This document shows, one piece after another, positions 31,586-43,134 of a DNA stretch of 64,000 nt. Numbering within the stretch: position 1 is the first letter of the stretch; every line of letters starts with the position of its first letter. The stretch is from Polynucleobacter sp. JS-Safj-400b-B2 (lineage in GTDB: Bacteria; Pseudomonadota; Gammaproteobacteria; Burkholderiales; Burkholderiaceae). The notes below the pieces were generated by a model that was not told the origin of the DNA, made no database searches, and worked only from the letters and a program-made list of their open reading frames with translations. The stretch spans positions 248,001 through 312,000 of the forward strand of contig NZ_JACVPJ010000002.1 of NCBI RefSeq assembly GCF_018881975.1. Direction: 5' to 3'. The translations under genes and the position numbers were made by a program.

Positions 31586-32703
31586 AAACCATTCCAAAAA
31601 GCATCAAAAAACGCTTAAAAAATTTCAGCACTTGGATGGCTGTATTGATGCTTTTATTAGGCAATCCAGCAGCAGGAAGCCTGTCTTCACAAAATCATTT
31701 TCTAAGCCCCATTAGCCTTCAATTTACAGACATCGAAATGACAGAGCTTTTGCAAATTATGGCCAAATTGGGAAACACCAATTTTTTGTTAAGCGAGTCT
31801 ATTCAGGGAACAATTTCGATAGACCTCAAAAATACTCCCTGGCAAACAGCCCTTCACTCTATTTTGGCAAGTCGTGGCTTGAGGGTAGTACGCAACGGAG
31901 AAATCTACTGGATTGGGCCTCATGCAGAAATCCAAGCTTTTCAAAAATTCCGGCGCGAGGATGCCGCCCTTCCCTTTGGAGGAGATCACATTAATAGTCC
32001 AAGACAAGTTCTCATTGAGGCACGAATTGTCGAAGCTGATGAGCGCTTTGCCAGAGAGCTAGGCGTTAAGCTTGGCTACCAGGCTAATGGGATTGGAGGT
32101 AACGCAGAGCAAAAGCTGGTGGGCAATATCGACTTGGGCGGAGCTGGATTAAGCGGTTTTAATCCAGCATCCATAGCCGCAACCCTTGTTTCTAAAAATG
32201 CTAGTCGAATTCTTCAAGCAGAACTTTCTGCGCTCGAATCAGAGGGCCAAGGAAAGATTCTTTCTAACCCTCGCATCATGACTGGCGATCAAGTGAAGGC
32301 CACTATTGAGCAAGGAACGGAGCTCCCATACCAAACATCGAATCAAAATGGCAGTAAATTGCAATTCAGAAAGGCAAACCTGCGACTTGAAGTTCTTCCC
32401 AAAATTCATCCGGATGGCAAGATTTCCATGCTGGTTGGCATCAATAAAGACACCGTTGGCATGAAAACAGAGCAAGGTTATGCCATTGACACCAAAAGCC
32501 TGAGCTCAGAGGTGACAGTTGAAAATGGAGGTACAGCAATCATTGGCGGCATCTTCCAAACTACTGAACGCGAAGATGAAGTGAAAATCCCTTTATTGGG
32601 AGATATACCCCTCATTGGCCATTTTTTCCGCCATAAATCTAAACTACAAGACAAAACTGAGCTGCTCGTCTTCTTAACACCGACCGTTCTCGACAAACCC
32701 TAA
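31582..32703 (+). CDS. Short secretin, PilQ/GspD family
   Basis: Secretins form outer-membrane gated channels for type IV pili or type II secretion. This 373-residue protein is much shorter than PilQ (about 700). It has an N-terminal hydrophobic segment (17-32), one STN/N0-like domain (SLQFTDIEMTELLQIMAKLG, about 45-115), then the secretin domain from RQVLIEARIVEADERFAREL to the C-terminus, including VENGGTAIIGGIF and PLLGDIPLIGHFFRHK. The AMIN and N1 domains of PilQ are missing. The Val-Pro-x-x-G-type motif reads IPLLGDIPLIG. The gene lies where pilQ usually precedes aroK. Confidence 0.9.
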   Translation: MKTIPKSIKKRLKNFSTWMAVLMLLLGNPAAGSLSSQNHFLSPISLQFTDIEMTELLQIMAKLGNTNFLLSESIQGTISIDLKNTPWQTALHSILASRGLRVVRNGEIYWIGPHAEIQAFQKFRREDAALPFGGDHINSPRQVLIEARIVEADERFARELGVKLGYQANGIGGNAEQKLVGNIDLGGAGLSGFNPASIAATLVSKNASRILQAELSALESEGQGKILSNPRIMTGDQVKATIEQGTELPYQTSNQNGSKLQFRKANLRLEVLPKIHPDGKISMLVGINKDTVGMKTEQGYAIDTKSLSSEVTVENGGTAIIGGIFQTTEREDEVKIPLLGDIPLIGHFFRHKSKLQDKTELLVFLTPTVLDKP

Positions 32704-32715
32704 TAAAATCGAGGG

Positions 32716-33240
32716 GTGAACTCTTCGACAAACAATATCTTTCTAATTGGCCTCATGGGCGCCGGGAAGTCGACCGTCGGCAAGGTACTGGCTAAAAAAT
32801 TGGGGCGTCGCTTTTTAGATGCTGACCATGTCATCGAAGAACGTTGTGGCGTAAAAATTCCTGTCATCTTTGAAATGGAAGGCGAAGAAGGTTTTCGCAA
32901 AAGAGAAGCGCAAGCCATCCGTGAAATTACTGCCGAGCAAGACGTTATTTTGGCAACCGGTGGCGGCGCAATCCTTTCACCAGAAAATCGCCAGGCATTA
33001 AGCGAGCATGGCACCGTCATTTATCTGCATGCCAATCCAATTGAACTTTGGCATCGCACTAAAGGCGGCGAAGGTCGCCCCCTTTTAAAAAATGGTGATG
33101 CTAAAAAAATTCTAGAAAACTTATATGCCATCCGCGATCCACTCTATCGCGAAATCGCCGACTATGTGATTGAGACTGGAAAACCCAGCGTCAATCAACT
33201 AGTCAACACCTTAATTATGCAGCTTGAACTTTGCGCTTAA
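32716..33240 (+). CDS. aroK: Shikimate kinase
   Basis: This kinase phosphorylates the 3-hydroxyl of shikimate in aromatic amino acid synthesis. The 174-residue protein has the P-loop GLMGAGKST (12-20), the shikimate-binding segments DADHVIEE and ATGGGAIL, and RPLL in the lid. The start is GTG at 32716; GAGG lies only one base before it, which is unusually close for a ribosome-binding site. It follows the secretin gene by 12 bases and precedes aroB, the classic aroKB pair. Confidence 0.95.
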   Translation: MNSSTNNIFLIGLMGAGKSTVGKVLAKKLGRRFLDADHVIEERCGVKIPVIFEMEGEEGFRKREAQAIREITAEQDVILATGGGAILSPENRQALSEHGTVIYLHANPIELWHRTKGGEGRPLLKNGDAKKILENLYAIRDPLYREIADYVIETGKPSVNQLVNTLIMQLELCA

Positions 33241-33253
33241 ATACATTGGCACT

Positions 33254-34339
33254 ATGATGAAAACACTTGAAGTTGATCTCGGTAATCGCAGCTACCCGAT
33301 CTATATTGGTACAGATTTGATTGATCAAGCAAGCTTATTTAGCGCCTGTGAAAAAGCAAGCTCTATCTATATCGTTAGTAACACTACGGTTGCCCCCCTC
33401 TATGCTGAGCGCCTTACCAAAACACTTAGCACTTTTGGTAAACCTGTTAGAACAATTGTTCTACCTGATGGTGAGCCTTACAAGGACTGGAAAAATCTTC
33501 AGCTGATTTTTGATGATCTCTTAAAGTTTGGCGCCGATCGTCAAACTATGTTGGTCGCTTTGGGTGGTGGTGTCATAGGTGACATGACTGGGTTTGCTGC
33601 AGCCAGCTTCATGCGCGGCGTTCGCTTTATTCAAGTTCCGACTACCCTACTTGCCCAAGTAGACTCTTCCGTTGGTGGCAAGACTGGTATTAATCACCCA
33701 CTTGGTAAAAATATGATTGGCGCCTTTCATCAGCCAGCAGCTGTGATTGCCGATCTCAACACCTTAAAGACGCTGCCTCCAAGAGAGTTATCTGCCGGTC
33801 TTGCAGAAGTAGTCAAACATGGCGCTATTGCCGATGCCCAATTCTTAGATTGGATCGAGGCTAATGCAAAACCATTATTGGCATGTGACACCGAAGCAAT
33901 GGGACACGCTGTCTTACGCTCCTGTGAAATTAAATCTGCAGTGGTATCTGCCGACGAAAGAGAAGGTGGCATTCGTGCAACGTTGAACTTTGGCCATACC
34001 TTTGGTCATGCAATTGAAGCGGGCATGGGTTATGGTGCATGGCTGCATGGTGAAGCCGTTGGTTGCGGTATGGTGCTTGGGGCAGACTTATCACGTCGGC
34101 TCAATTACATCAGTGAAGCAGATGTTCAGCGCCTCACCAAAATCATTCAATCCATGAATTTACCAATTACACCACCTAAGTTTGGCGCTGAACGTTATAT
34201 GGAGCTCATGCAGGTGGATAAAAAAACCGAGAGCGGGCAGATCCGTTACGTAGTGTTAGAAAAAATTGGTAAGGCTCAGATTAAAAGCGTAGCTGACGCT
34301 CAAGTAATTGAGACATTAAGCGCTACTGGTGCAGCTTAA
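33254..34339 (+). CDS. aroB: 3-dehydroquinate synthase
   Basis: This enzyme makes 3-dehydroquinate from DAHP with NAD and a divalent metal. The 361-residue protein shows the NAD-binding [38 protein letters not shown], and metal-binding His residues in [11 protein letters not shown] and LHGEAVG. The ATG pair at 33254/33257 begins the conserved [15 protein letters not shown] strand; a start at 33224 would overlap aroK and is not needed. Its end overlaps the convergent cyaY by four bases. Confidence 0.96.
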   Translation: MMKTLEVDLGNRSYPIYIGTDLIDQASLFSACEKASSIYIVSNTTVAPLYAERLTKTLSTFGKPVRTIVLPDGEPYKDWKNLQLIFDDLLKFGADRQTMLVALGGGVIGDMTGFAAASFMRGVRFIQVPTTLLAQVDSSVGGKTGINHPLGKNMIGAFHQPAAVIADLNTLKTLPPRELSAGLAEVVKHGAIADAQFLDWIEANAKPLLACDTEAMGHAVLRSCEIKSAVVSADEREGGIRATLNFGHTFGHAIEAGMGYGAWLHGEAVGCGMVLGADLSRRLNYISEADVQRLTKIIQSMNLPITPPKFGAERYMELMQVDKKTESGQIRYVVLEKIGKAQIKSVADAQVIETLSATGAA

Positions 34340-34713
34340 ATTAAGCTAATCTTTACGGCCTGACCAGCCTGAGCGCTCGCAAATTCAGTTAAGTCGCTCA
34401 AAAGCTCTTTTCCTGTTTTGGTATCAAGCCACAAAGGCTTTGTCATGGTTCCTGCCCAACGATAGTGATATCCGCCTGATTTAGCAGCAACCCAAATCTC
34501 ATGCAAAGGTGGTTGAGTGTTCACAACAATGACACTTTTATCCTTAAATCGAATATTGATTACATTTCCACCCTGGCGCTCGATATCCAAATCAAGATCT
34601 AAGGCATCATCAGCAGCCTCTAATGCCACCTCGATAGATTGCAATAAATCGCTTCCCAGCTGATAAAACTGCTTGTCATCAATGGTTTCTGTGCCTGGAT
34701 TGTTTGTGTTCAT
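34336..34713 (-). CDS. cyaY: Frataxin-like iron-sulfur assembly protein CyaY
   Basis: CyaY is the bacterial frataxin homologue and modulates iron-sulfur cluster assembly on IscS. From the ATG at 34713, with an AGGA eight bases before it, the 125-residue protein has an acidic N-terminal helix ([20 protein letters not shown]), the beta sheet [25 protein letters not shown] with the conserved Trp, and [22 protein letters not shown]. The start at 34758 is possible but would overlap the divergent lptM region. Confidence 0.95.
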   Translation of the reverse strand: MNTNNPGTETIDDKQFYQLGSDLLQSIEVALEAADDALDLDLDIERQGGNVINIRFKDKSVIVVNTQPPLHEIWVAAKSGGYHYRWAGTMTKPLWLDTKTGKELLSDLTEFASAQAGQAVKISLI

Positions 34714-34760
34714 ACCGGAGTCCTGCATGCTATATTCAATCATTCGTTTTAGAGACATTC

Positions 34761-34952
34761 ATGATAGCGATTCTTAATAGAACCCTCTGCTTTAGCCTTC
34801 TAATATCCCTTGTGGGGTGTGGGGTAAGAGGGCCGCTATATATGCCAAATGTGCCTCCAGTTCCGCCCGCTCCTACCGAGCCAGAAACTAAAGGCAAGCT
34901 ATACCCACCTCAAACCTCTGCTAGCCCAAGCAATTCTTCATCGGCCAAGTAA
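34761..34952 (+). CDS. lptM: Small lipoprotein, LptM (YifL) type
   Basis: This 63-residue protein begins MIAILNRTLCFSLLISLVGC, a lipoprotein signal with Cys20 as the acylation site, then GVRGPLYMP and a Pro-rich, low-complexity tail. The GVRGPLY motif after the Cys matches the LptM/YifL family, which helps assemble LptD. The chosen ATG is the first to begin the signal peptide. The stop overlaps the lysA start (TAATG), which is the usual neighbour of lptM. Confidence 0.88.
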   Translation: MIAILNRTLCFSLLISLVGCGVRGPLYMPNVPPVPPAPTEPETKGKLYPPQTSASPSNSSSAK

Positions 34953-36250
34953 TGACAAGCAAAGCAATTCCCCTTCCTCAGTTATCCGGATTTACCGAAT
35001 GTGATGGCAATTGGTATGCCGAAGAAATTCCAATGGCTGATTTAGCAAAGGAGTTTGGAACACCGCTTTATGTCTATAGCAAAAAAGCACTCACTGAAGC
35101 TTACCAAGCATATGACAAAGCTTGCGTTGATCCGCAAGGTAAACGCCGTGCACGTGTGCACTATGCGATGAAAGCGAATAGTAATTTGGCGGTGATTGAT
35201 TGCTTCAAAAAACTAGGCGCTGGATTTGATTTAGTTAGTGGCGGTGAATTAGCGCGCGCCTTAGCGATTGGTGCTGACCCAAAAAGCTTAGTGTTTGCAG
35301 GTGTTGGTAAATCTGCCAATGAGATCGCTGCTGCGCTACAGGCCGGGGTGAAGTGTATCAACGTTGAATCAATTGCAGAACTCCACCAGATCAATCGTGT
35401 TGCGACAAAACTGAATTGCCGCGCCCCAATTTCCTTGCGCGTCAATCCTGATGTAGATGCGCAAACTCATCCTTATATTTCAACTGGACTTAAGGGCAAT
35501 AAATTTGGTATTGCGTATCACGAGGTTTTAAAAACCTATCGTGAAGCATCACAACTTTCTCAAATCGATGTTGTAGGTATCGATTGTCATATCGGTTCCC
35601 AGATCACTACCACTGCACCGTATTTGGATGCCTTAGATAAGGTGTTAGATCTCGTAGCGCAATTGAAAAAAGAAGGTATTGTGATTCACCATCTTGACCT
35701 TGGCGGCGGTCTTGGCATTTCTTATAGTGATGAAACTCCACCAGACATCACTGAGTTTACGAACACCTTATTGAATCGAGTGGCTGAACGTGGTTTTGGC
35801 CACTTAGATATTGTTCTTGAGCCAGGCAGATCATTGGTAGGCAATGCTGGCGTGCTTCTAACGACTGTGGAGTACCTCAAGCCTGGTACTGAGAAAAACT
35901 TTTGTATCGTTGATGCAGCCATGACCGAACTGATGCGCCCCGCTCTATATGAAGCGCACCACGGCATCGCCCCAACCCAAGCCAAGCAAGTCAAGAGCCT
36001 TATATACGACGTTGTAGGCCCTGTTTGCGAATCAGGCGACTGGCTTGGTAGAGATCGTGAACTTGCCGTAGAAGAAGGAGATCTTCTTGCTATTCTGTCT
36101 GCTGGTGCCTATGGCTTTGTGATGGCCTCTAACTACAACACACGCCCAAAACCTGCAGAGATTATGGTTGATGGAAAAAATGCTTACGTTATTCGCGCAC
36201 GTGAAAAAACTGCTGACATGTTTGCAAGCGAAAGCGTTTTGCCTAAATAA
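34952..36250 (+). CDS. lysA: Diaminopimelate decarboxylase
   Basis: This enzyme decarboxylates meso-diaminopimelate to L-lysine, the last step of the DAP pathway. The 432-residue fold-type III PLP enzyme has the Schiff-base Lys74 in HYAMKANSNL, the phosphate-contact LDLGGGLGI, HIGSQI, PGRSLVGNAG, and CESGDWLGRDR which supplies the partner-subunit Cys. The start is coupled to lptM (TAATG). A strong hairpin terminator follows 45 bases after its stop. Confidence 0.97.
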   Translation: MTSKAIPLPQLSGFTECDGNWYAEEIPMADLAKEFGTPLYVYSKKALTEAYQAYDKACVDPQGKRRARVHYAMKANSNLAVIDCFKKLGAGFDLVSGGELARALAIGADPKSLVFAGVGKSANEIAAALQAGVKCINVESIAELHQINRVATKLNCRAPISLRVNPDVDAQTHPYISTGLKGNKFGIAYHEVLKTYREASQLSQIDVVGIDCHIGSQITTTAPYLDALDKVLDLVAQLKKEGIVIHHLDLGGGLGISYSDETPPDITEFTNTLLNRVAERGFGHLDIVLEPGRSLVGNAGVLLTTVEYLKPGTEKNFCIVDAAMTELMRPALYEAHHGIAPTQAKQVKSLIYDVVGPVCESGDWLGRDRELAVEEGDLLAILSAGAYGFVMASNYNTRPKPAEIMVDGKNAYVIRAREKTADMFASESVLPK

Positions 36251-36294
36251 TTTTTTAGAAAAAAACTTAAAGTAGTCTTTAAAAATTTGGTAAT

Positions 36295-36324
36295 AAAAAA
36301 CCCCGCTTATTTAGCGGGGTTTTG
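36295..36324. terminator. Bidirectional terminator between lysA and cytochrome c
   Basis: The GC-rich stem CCCCGC (36301-36306) with GCGGGG (36314-36319) and a seven-base loop is flanked by six A on one side and TTTT on the other. It can end lysA on the plus strand and the cytochrome gene on the minus strand. Confidence 0.9.
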
Positions 36325-36342
36325 TTTTTATGCTTTAACGAA

Positions 36343-37068
36343 TTAATGCAAACCAGCCATGTAATCAGAAACTGCTTTCATCTCTTGATCCGAAAGCTTA
36401 GTAGCGATCGCAGTCATTTGACTGCTATTTTTACGAACACCTTCGCGGAACGCGAGCAACTGTGCATTAGTATATTCAGCCCACTGACCACCTAGACGTG
36501 GGTACTGCGAAGGAATACCAGCGCCTGTAGGGCTGTGGCATGCAGCGCAAGCAGGCACCCCTTTGGCAGCGATACCACCACGGTAAATACTTTGACCTAA
36601 TGCGATGGTTTCTTTATCTTGTGCAACACCCTGGGAAGCAGGTTGCTTTACCAAGTAAGCAGCAATGTTTTGCATATCTTGCTCGGTCAAGGTTGCGGAC
36701 ATTCCCATCATGATTGGGTTAGCACGAGTACCTTCTTTGAAGTTTCTCAGTTGCTTAGCTGTATAAGCCGCATGTTGAGCGGATAACTTTGGCCATGTGC
36801 CAATTGCACTCTGACCCTTAGGGCCGTGGCAGGTGATGCAGGCAGTAACGCCACGCGTTGCATCGCCGTTTGAATATAGTGCTTCACCAGCTGCAGCATC
36901 CACCTTTGGCTTGCCTGGCACGGCAGCCTTGGCTTCGGCAGCTGGGGCCATGGGAGCGGGATCGGCAGCAAAAATTGAACCCGATACGCCGATCAGAGCG
37001 AAAATAGAGAGAGCCGCAAAACCAGCACGTAAGCTAGTTAATTTGGAGATTTGGGAGGTTTGACGCAT
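36343..37068 (-). CDS. Dihaem cytochrome c4-like protein
   Basis: This 241-residue periplasmic precursor has a signal peptide (about 1-35, ending FAAD) and two CxxCH haem sites, CITCH (77-81) and CAACH (174-178), each followed by a conserved PKL or PRL and a distal Met region (MMGMSATLTEQDMQ and SSQMTAIATKL). Two tandem c-type domains of about 80-100 residues are the cytochrome c4 pattern. It probably carries electrons to a terminal oxidase. The Ala/Pro-rich linker after the signal is not unusual. It is followed by a shared terminator. Confidence 0.94.
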   Translation of the reverse strand: MRQTSQISKLTSLRAGFAALSIFALIGVSGSIFAADPAPMAPAAEAKAAVPGKPKVDAAAGEALYSNGDATRGVTACITCHGPKGQSAIGTWPKLSAQHAAYTAKQLRNFKEGTRANPIMMGMSATLTEQDMQNIAAYLVKQPASQGVAQDKETIALGQSIYRGGIAAKGVPACAACHSPTGAGIPSQYPRLGGQWAEYTNAQLLAFREGVRKNSSQMTAIATKLSDQEMKAVSDYMAGLH

Positions 37069-37182
37069 TATGTTTACCTTGGCAAAAATTCCTAAAAGTG
37101 TTTGGGCCCTGCATTTACAACTTTTTACCCAACACCATGAGATATTTCATGATTTTGCGTGATTTTACAATAGCTTCTGGAC

Positions 37183-38860
<1,678 letters not shown>

Positions 38861-38876
38861 AAAAACTAATTTTCTA

Positions 38877-40562
38877 TTAATTGCCGGTGGCTTGTTTTAA
38901 GCGTTCAATAAAGCGTTGTGGTGGCATATACCCAATCACGCGTTGATCCTTGAGCTCTTCTGAATTTTGGTTGAAGATCAAAATTCCTGGGGGGCCAAAC
39001 AGTCCAAATCGCTTAAGTATTGCCTGGTTCTCAGGGCTGTAAGCAGTAACATCTGCCTGCAATAAAATCAGTTGCTTAAGTTGACTGGTGGCTTCAGGGT
39101 TTGCAAAGGTATTTACCTCCATTTCTTTGCAACTGATACACCAGTCAGCATAAAAATCGAGGAGGACTACTTTCTTCTCTTCCTTGGCTTTACTTAATTG
39201 CACATCTAGCTCTGCAGGAGAGTGAATCACTACAAAAGACAATTCGCCAACTTTATGAATGGTCTGTCCATTAATCGTTTTTACAGATCCAGCGGGCTCA
39301 TTTTTCTGAATTAAAGGTGAGGCAATCCAAGCAGCAGTAGCAACGAGCAATACGCCTAAAGTACGCTGTAACCACACCATCCAAATGCCAGTAGATGGAA
39401 TCAAAATTCGAGCTTCAATAGCAATAAAGAGAAGTGGCAGACCCATTCCCAGCGCCATCACAAAGAGTAGTCCAGCACCCAGACTCATAGAACCTGTTTG
39501 GGCAATAAAGGCTAGGACACCTGCCAAAGGAGCTGTGATGCATGGGCTGGCCACCAAGGTAGAGATGCCCCCCAGAGTAAAAGCACCAAATAGACTTCCG
39601 CCTTTCTGACGACCTGCCAGCTTGTCTACATGGTGGTGCCAAGATGAGGGTAAACGTAGGTCATATAAGCCAAACAAACTACCCGAAAGGGCCAAGAGCA
39701 ATAAGGCAAAAGTACCAAGCGCAACGGGGCTTTGTAAGGCACGCTGAACACTGCCGCCTAAGGCAGCCATCAGCACTCCAGCTAATGCATATACCAAGGC
39801 CATGCCCAAGACATAGGCTAGCGCTAGAGCACTGGCACGGCCCTTAGATATCGCTTTACCGCCCTGAGTGCCGAAGATGACACTCGATAGGATTGGCAAC
39901 ATGGGGAGTACGCAAGGCGTAAATGCCAGAGCAAGCCCCAAGACAAAGAAAGCTAAAAATAAATAAACCGTAGAAGTGCTTTCCAGAAAGCGACTGATCG
40001 CATTGACATCATCACGCTCGCGCCATAAATCCGCCAAGCTGAATTGACCACCCTTACCACTTGCTTGAACATTAACTGCAGTGACACCATCCAAAATATC
40101 TGGAATTGGAGCTGCCTTTACACCAGGCCCAGCGAGTAAAAACTTCAGTGTCATAGGTGGATAGCAAATACCGGCCTCTGCACAACCTTGAAGAGTGATC
40201 TCTAAGTGAACGGCTTGACCAACTACAGGCTTAATATCTAGAAATACGAGGAATGGCTCTTTATATACTTGCAACTTTTTCTGAAAAGTTTCATCAAACT
40301 TTTCAAAGCCAGTTGGTAATGAAGGCCTTATATTACCAAGCTTTCCAGCCTGATTACCTGCTTGAAATTTGAGGGATTCTTGATAGATGTAATAACCTTT
40401 AGCAGGCAAAAATTCCAGCTCCACTTGGTTGGAGTTATCCAGCCAAGTAGCCTCTACTCGAAATGCTTTCTCTGGAGGCAAGAAATCTTGCGCCGCATAA
40501 ACCTGCGCAGAGATGAGTAGCAAGAGCGCAAAAATTCTAGCCAAAAAAGAATGTAATTTCAT
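38877..40562 (-). CDS. dsbD: Thiol:disulfide interchange protein DsbD
   Basis: DsbD passes electrons from cytoplasmic thioredoxin to periplasmic thiol proteins. The 561-residue protein has a signal peptide, an N-terminal alpha domain with the Cys pair around GCAEAGICYPP, a membrane part of about eight helices with the TPCVLPMLP and ASPCITAPL motifs that carry the redox Cys residues, and a C-terminal thioredoxin-like domain with WCISCK. The gene overlaps cutA by four bases and is convergent with hemB. Confidence 0.96.
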   Translation of the reverse strand: MKLHSFLARIFALLLLISAQVYAAQDFLPPEKAFRVEATWLDNSNQVELEFLPAKGYYIYQESLKFQAGNQAGKLGNIRPSLPTGFEKFDETFQKKLQVYKEPFLVFLDIKPVVGQAVHLEITLQGCAEAGICYPPMTLKFLLAGPGVKAAPIPDILDGVTAVNVQASGKGGQFSLADLWRERDDVNAISRFLESTSTVYLFLAFFVLGLALAFTPCVLPMLPILSSVIFGTQGGKAISKGRASALALAYVLGMALVYALAGVLMAALGGSVQRALQSPVALGTFALLLLALSGSLFGLYDLRLPSSWHHHVDKLAGRQKGGSLFGAFTLGGISTLVASPCITAPLAGVLAFIAQTGSMSLGAGLLFVMALGMGLPLLFIAIEARILIPSTGIWMVWLQRTLGVLLVATAAWIASPLIQKNEPAGSVKTINGQTIHKVGELSFVVIHSPAELDVQLSKAKEEKKVVLLDFYADWCISCKEMEVNTFANPEATSQLKQLILLQADVTAYSPENQAILKRFGLFGPPGILIFNQNSEELKDQRVIGYMPPQRFIERLKQATGN

Positions 40563-40909
40563 AACTTCGAATTTACCTCAGACTCAACCCACTTGCCGTA
40601 TTGCTCTTCATATTGCTCCGGAGAAAATGCCAATATCTCGGGAAGATCGTATGGATGTGTATTTTTAATAAATGCAGAGATCTCAAGCCATTTTGATTCT
40701 GTCGTCTTTGCAGAGAGCAATACTTCACGCTCTTCGCAAACTTTCCCTTCCCAGCGATAAATAGATTGAATGCCATCCGTAATCTGGACACAGGCAGCCA
40801 AATTCCCCACTATCAAGCCTCGAGCTAAGGCTTTTGCAGCCTCCGCATCTGGCAGGCTAGTTAACACCACTAGAAGCTTGCTGTGATTCACTGGGAAGTT
40901 TTCAGACAT
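40559..40909 (-). CDS. cutA: Divalent-cation tolerance protein CutA
   Basis: CutA is a small trimeric ferredoxin-like protein named for copper tolerance; its exact function is unclear. The 116-residue chain has TSLPDAEAAKALARGLI, NLAACVQI, and the conserved IYRWEGKV and HPYDLPEI segments. It forms an operon with dsbD, where the stop of cutA overlaps the dsbD start, as in many proteobacteria. Confidence 0.95.
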   Translation of the reverse strand: MSENFPVNHSKLLVVLTSLPDAEAAKALARGLIVGNLAACVQITDGIQSIYRWEGKVCEEREVLLSAKTTESKWLEISAFIKNTHPYDLPEILAFSPEQYEEQYGKWVESEVNSKL

Positions 40910-40934
40910 TCTCTATTTATAACCTGATAAATGA

Positions 40935-40962
40935 AAAAAGCCAGACCGAAGCCTGGCTTTTT
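40935..40962 (-). terminator. Terminator of the alpha (rplQ) operon with UUCG loop
   Basis: AAAAAGCCAG (40935-40944) pairs with CTGGCTTTTT (40953-40962). On the minus strand the loop continues as G-C closing a UUCG, a very stable tetraloop. It lies 16 bases after the rplQ stop and could also be read by cutA-side transcripts. Confidence 0.9.
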
Positions 40963-40978
40963 ACCGTAACCGTGAGAC

Positions 40979-41374
40979 TTAAGCCTCTTCAGCTACTACT
41001 GCTGTTTCATCAACTTCTGGACGATCTACTAACTCAACCAAAGCCATTGGTGCATTGTCGCCATGACGGAAGCCAAACTTCAAAATACGAAGGTAGCCAC
41101 CTGGACGTGTTGCGTAACGTGGACCGAGTTCTGTAAAGAGCTTGGCTACGATATCGCGATCACGTGTGCGATTAAATGCTAAGCGACGGTTTGCTAAGTT
41201 GTCTTTTTTACCCAAGGTAATCAAAGGCTCAACAACCATGCGCAATTCTTTTGCTTTTGGCAAAGTCGTTTTAATGACTTCGTGCTCCAAAAGTGAATTG
41301 GACATATTGCGCAGCATCGCTAGGCGATGTGATGATGTTCTGTTTAGTTTGCGTAAGCCGTTTCCGTGACGCAT
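40979..41374 (-). CDS. rplQ: 50S ribosomal protein L17
   Basis: L17 lies near the peptide exit tunnel of the large subunit. The 131-residue protein begins [17 protein letters not shown], the standard L17 opening, and includes TLPKAKELR and [15 protein letters not shown]. An acidic tail (DEYAVVAEEA-like, ending EEA) is typical. It is the last gene of the alpha cluster, 16 bases after rpoA. Confidence 0.98.
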   Translation of the reverse strand: MRHGNGLRKLNRTSSHRLAMLRNMSNSLLEHEVIKTTLPKAKELRMVVEPLITLGKKDNLANRRLAFNRTRDRDIVAKLFTELGPRYATRPGGYLRILKFGFRHGDNAPMALVELVDRPEVDETAVVAEEA

Positions 41375-41390
41375 GATGCTTCCTTTCTAA

Positions 41391-42371
41391 TTATTTCTCG
41401 AGGTTAGCTGGAGGCCAGCTTTCGAGTTTCATGCCAAGACTTAAGCCACGAGCCGCTAAAACATCTTTAATTTCATTCAAAGATTTGCGACCTAGATTAG
41501 GCGTCTTCAACAATTCATTCTCTGTACGTTGAATCAAGTCACCAATGTAGTAAATGTTCTCAGCCTTTAAGCAGTTTGCAGAGCGAACTGTGAGCTCGAG
41601 ATCATCAACCGGACGCATCAACATAGGATCAACCATTGATGAACGGCTTGGTGCTAAATCACCAGAAACTTCGCTGCTTTCGAGGGCTGCGAATACAACC
41701 AATTGGTCAACCAAAATAGTAGCTGCTTGACGAATAGCTTCTTCAGGAGACAACACACCGTTTGTTTCGATAGTCATTACCAAACGATCGAGATCGGTAC
41801 GCTGCTCAACACGAGCAGATTCAACAGCATAGCTAACACGGCTTACTGGGCTGAATGAGGCATCCAACACAATGCGACCAATGATCTTAGTAGCTTCATC
41901 GCTGTACTGACGTACGTTACCTGGCACATAACCACGGCCTTTTTCGACCTTGATCTGCATGTCCAACTTGCCACCAGCTGATAAGTGAGCGATCACATGA
42001 TCAGGGTTCATGATTTCTACATCATGTGGCAAGTCGATATCTTTTGCAGTAACAACGCCTGGGCCTTCTTTACGCAAATTGATAGTAACTTCGTCACGTG
42101 ACTGCAGCTTAAATACGATACCTTTGAGGTTCAACAAGAGGTTTACTACGTCCTCTTGAACTCCATCTAATGTGGAGTACTCATGAACAACACCAGCAAT
42201 TGCTACTTCAGTTGGTGCATAACCAACCATCGAGGACAAGAGTACGCGACGTAATGCATTTCCGAGTGTGTGGCCATAGCCACGCTCGAACGGCTCCATA
42301 ACAACCTTAGCTTGGTTGGCGGTAAGCGCTTCAACAGAAATAATCTTTGGCTTGAGCAAATTTGTTTGCAT
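41391..42371 (-). CDS. rpoA: RNA polymerase alpha subunit
   Basis: The alpha subunit dimerises to start assembly of RNA polymerase and binds UP elements and activators through its C-terminal domain. The 326-residue protein has the N-terminal domain with [19 protein letters not shown] and the C-terminal domain [20 protein letters not shown] followed by [19 protein letters not shown]. It sits between rpsD and rplQ, the standard alpha operon position. Confidence 0.98.
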   Translation of the reverse strand: MQTNLLKPKIISVEALTANQAKVVMEPFERGYGHTLGNALRRVLLSSMVGYAPTEVAIAGVVHEYSTLDGVQEDVVNLLLNLKGIVFKLQSRDEVTINLRKEGPGVVTAKDIDLPHDVEIMNPDHVIAHLSAGGKLDMQIKVEKGRGYVPGNVRQYSDEATKIIGRIVLDASFSPVSRVSYAVESARVEQRTDLDRLVMTIETNGVLSPEEAIRQAATILVDQLVVFAALESSEVSGDLAPSRSSMVDPMLMRPVDDLELTVRSANCLKAENIYYIGDLIQRTENELLKTPNLGRKSLNEIKDVLAARGLSLGMKLESWPPANLEK

Positions 42372-42394
42372 ATTTTTTCCTTGAGAGTGCCTAA

Positions 42395-43018
42395 TTAGCG
42401 TGAATACAATTCAACGATCAAACTTTCATTAATTTCACCGCTAATATCTTCGCGGTCAGGCACTTGCTTAAATGTTCCCTCGAGCTTAGCTGCATCAACT
42501 GAAACCCAAGTAACGGGAGTCATTTGTCCAACCAAATTCAATGATTCTGTAATACGCGCTTGCTTCTTCGCTTTTTCACGAATAGCAACTACATCACCAG
42601 GCTTAACCTGAATAGATGGAATATTTACAGGGCTACCATTGAGCAAAATTGCGCAGTGGGAAACCAACTGACGTGCTTCAGCACGAGTAGAACCAAAGCC
42701 CATACGATAAACAACGTTATCAAGACGTGACTCTAACAACTGAAGCAACATCGAACCGGTATTACCCTTACGACGCTCAGCTTCAGCGAAATAACGACGG
42801 AACTGACGCTCTAAAATTCCGTACATACGCTTAACCTTTTGCTTTTCACGCAATTGATTACCGTAATCAGATGTTCTTGAGCCAGATGTACGACCATGTT
42901 GACCAGGCTTAGTATCTAACTTGCACTTGTCTGACAGGGCGCGACGTGCGCTCTTTAAAAATAAGTCGGTACCTTCCCGACGTGCTAATTTGGCCTTAGG
43001 CCCTAAGTAACGTGCCAC
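42395..43018 (-). CDS. rpsD: 30S ribosomal protein S4
   Basis: S4 is a primary 16S rRNA binder and, in E. coli, the translational repressor of the alpha operon. The 207-residue protein begins [20 protein letters not shown] and has the S4 RNA-binding domain ([23 protein letters not shown]). It is followed by rpoA. The 116-base gap upstream, after rpsK, contains a 7-bp hairpin that might be an S4-linked control site. Confidence 0.98.
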   Translation of the reverse strand: MARYLGPKAKLARREGTDLFLKSARRALSDKCKLDTKPGQHGRTSGSRTSDYGNQLREKQKVKRMYGILERQFRRYFAEAERRKGNTGSMLLQLLESRLDNVVYRMGFGSTRAEARQLVSHCAILLNGSPVNIPSIQVKPGDVVAIREKAKKQARITESLNLVGQMTPVTWVSVDAAKLEGTFKQVPDREDISGEINESLIVELYSR

Positions 43019-43060
43019 GATGCTTTCCTTTCTTTGCCGCAGTCTTACGACCGACGGTGA

Positions 43061-43084
43061 GTTCGCCTTTTAAATCAGGCGAAC
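43061..43084 (-). promoter_or_regulatory. Hairpin in the rpsK-rpsD intergenic region
   Basis: GTTCGCC (43061-43067) pairs perfectly with GGCGAAC (43078-43084), leaving a 10-base loop. There is no T run after it on the minus strand, so it looks like an RNA-structured leader or processing site before rpsD rather than a terminator. Confidence 0.5.
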
Positions 43085-43134
43085 AGTGGGCTTTAATAAA
43101 AAACTACTAAAACCTGTACAGCCAACTTCCTAGC

